Source: Dolomedes plantarius (taxonomy: Eukaryota; Arthropoda; Arachnida; Araneae; Dolomedidae). From it: 64,000 nucleotides of DNA. A model generated the notes under the pieces. It did not search any database. It was not told the DNA's origin and was given only the letters and a program-made list of their open reading frames with translations. This document shows, piece after piece, positions 62,912 through 64,000 of the stretch. The stretch is taken from the NCBI GenBank assembly GCA_907164885.2, contig OU015490.1, positions 227,538,054 through 227,602,053 of the forward strand, written 5' to 3'. Each line of letters begins with the position of its first letter. The first letter of the stretch is position 1. Both the position numbers and the translations under genes were made by a program.

Positions 62912-63576
62912 CTCAATAGTTTTTTATATAAAGTTTTTAGATAACCCTATAACATTAAATAAAAATTCTACGAACTCCTTGTTAATTTGATTTTTATTCT
63001 CAATTGCTCTTGTCTAATTCCTAAATAATGAAATTTAACTGATATACTCTTGTATTATTTATAGTAACCGAAAAAGAGTCATAAATTCATGATAAATGCT
63101 TAAAATCACTGTTGAACCTATCTTAGCTTGGATTTATGGCGGAAAAGATATATTTCAGGATGGCTAAAGTCATTTAACTTTCATACGCTCTAAAAACAAG
63201 TTGTAAAACAGCCCCTCAGCAATCTAAAACAGTCATTCCAGTAAATAGGGCGGAAGTTTTACTAACGTATCTCTAAAGTATAAAATATCTTTATTGCTAA
63301 TGAAATTTTATATCCTACGTATATTTCACGATTTCCTGACGCGAATGATGATAACTCACGCGAAAGAAACGTAGTAAATACTACTTGTGGTTGTAAAAAG
63401 TAATCTTTTTTGAATAAAAATGCAATTGTCTATTTATTAATAGAACACGTTTTAAGCCAATATATTAGAAAGTACTTAAATCACCGGGAGTTATTTTAAC
63501 TCAAGAAATGATAAATAACACATAACCTCGATATTTTAACGGAACAATAGGAAGACCTCACTAAAACAAACCCTAA
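62912..63576. other. Non-coding, nothing recognised
   Basis: No credible ORF or repeat. Confidence 0.4.
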
Positions 63577-63578
63577 TA

Positions 63579-64000
63579 CTGGGTCATCGAAAAAGGTTGG
63601 ACACATTTCGAAAGCTCATAATTCTAAAATAAATTGAGCAAACATAATAATATTCTTTTTAAACAACTTGGCAAGTGTCCAAGATTTCTAATTGCAACTG
63701 GTACATAGCAGCACGTGTTAAATTTCCGATTTGGTGCTTGTACAGAGTTTACTAGAGACTAAAGAACAAAATGGCTTCAACAGGTAAGGCATAATTTTTG
63801 TTTTTATGTTTCTCAATTCATATTTTTAAAAATGTTGCGAAAACGCAACATCAGTCCAATGTGTATTATTTAAGATTTTGATATGCGGCTTAGTTTTTAT
63901 GCAGTAGATTAGTATTTTTTTCATTTCAGATAAGTTTCTCTCTAGAAAAAAGTGATTTTTGACATTGGAAGAGACATTGGAGTATTTCCATGGGCTAGAT
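63579..64000 (+). mobile_element. Possible 5' end of a transposon, cut by the window edge
   Basis: TA followed by CTGGGTCATCGAAAAAGG, a terminus style seen in mariner/Tc1 relatives. At 63771 an ATG opens ATGGCTTCAACAG directly followed by GTAAGG, a near-ideal splice donor after base 63783; without splicing the frame stops within eight codons. Compatible with a transposase first exon of 13 coding bases, but the rest is outside the window, so this is tentative. Confidence 0.3.

Overview
The window looks like a stretch of repeat-rich, AT-rich arthropod nuclear DNA with no recognisable host gene. Transposase remnants of the Tc1/mariner, IS630-like (HTH + DDE) and piggyBac types, tRNA-derived SINEs and more than a dozen long (AT)n arrays are the combination I associate with spider genomes. 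The spider assignment is inference from family resemblance; no species is claimed.

Layout. 0-7 kb: a decayed piggyBac copy (496-2065), a TTAA-flanked MITE (2900-3487), diffuse repeats, a candidate MITE and a SINE. 7.9-9.7 kb: an IS630/mariner-type element with both TIRs and a dead transposase, carrying a nested SINE. 11.5-16.6 kb: a Tigger/pogo-like MITE, a multi-frame pseudogene of a Cys-rich DDE transposase, a palindromic MITE, a SINE and a TTAA MITE whose unoccupied paralogous site lies 1.2 kb away. 17-24 kb: an unclassified repeat, a second palindromic MITE, a Tc1 element with clear TIRs, and a composite piggyBac remnant (21502-23771). 24.7-28.6 kb: a five-unit satellite, an interspersed repeat, a fold-back mariner and a candidate solo LTR. 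29-35 kb: diverged duplications with no gene. 35.3-39.9 kb: a Ty3/gypsy-type LTR retrotransposon on the minus strand (two 297-bp LTRs, gag, protease region, partial RT) with a 752-bp long-TIR MITE inside it. 40-45 kb: AT arrays, a SINE-bearing repeat, another candidate solo LTR, an IS630-type pseudogene and a hAT MITE. 45.6-49.8 kb: a degenerate ~240-bp satellite interrupted by a SINE, a mariner derivative and recently duplicated AT/AG arrays. 49.8-52.7 kb: nothing recognised. 52.7-56.5 kb: a second SINE-bearing repeat, another SINE, and a 2-kb DDE transposon with TIRs of about 330 bp. 57-64 kb: a 200-bp satellite, a gene-free stretch, a second IS630-type copy, a hAT MITE with 8-bp TSDs, and what may be the first exon of another transposon at the right edge.

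Every recognised coding sequence belongs to a mobile element, and all but the shortest are visibly broken (frameshifts, stops, deletions or lost catalytic residues). No genes form an operon or pathway. The main recurring pattern is that TA-targeting elements and other repeats directly abut (AT)n arrays, which suggests these arrays serve as landing sites or grow from insertion boundaries. The clearest individual results are the filled/empty site pair at 15.5/14.4 kb, the fold-back mariner at 27.3-28.0 kb, and the LTR retrotransposon interrupted by a MITE.
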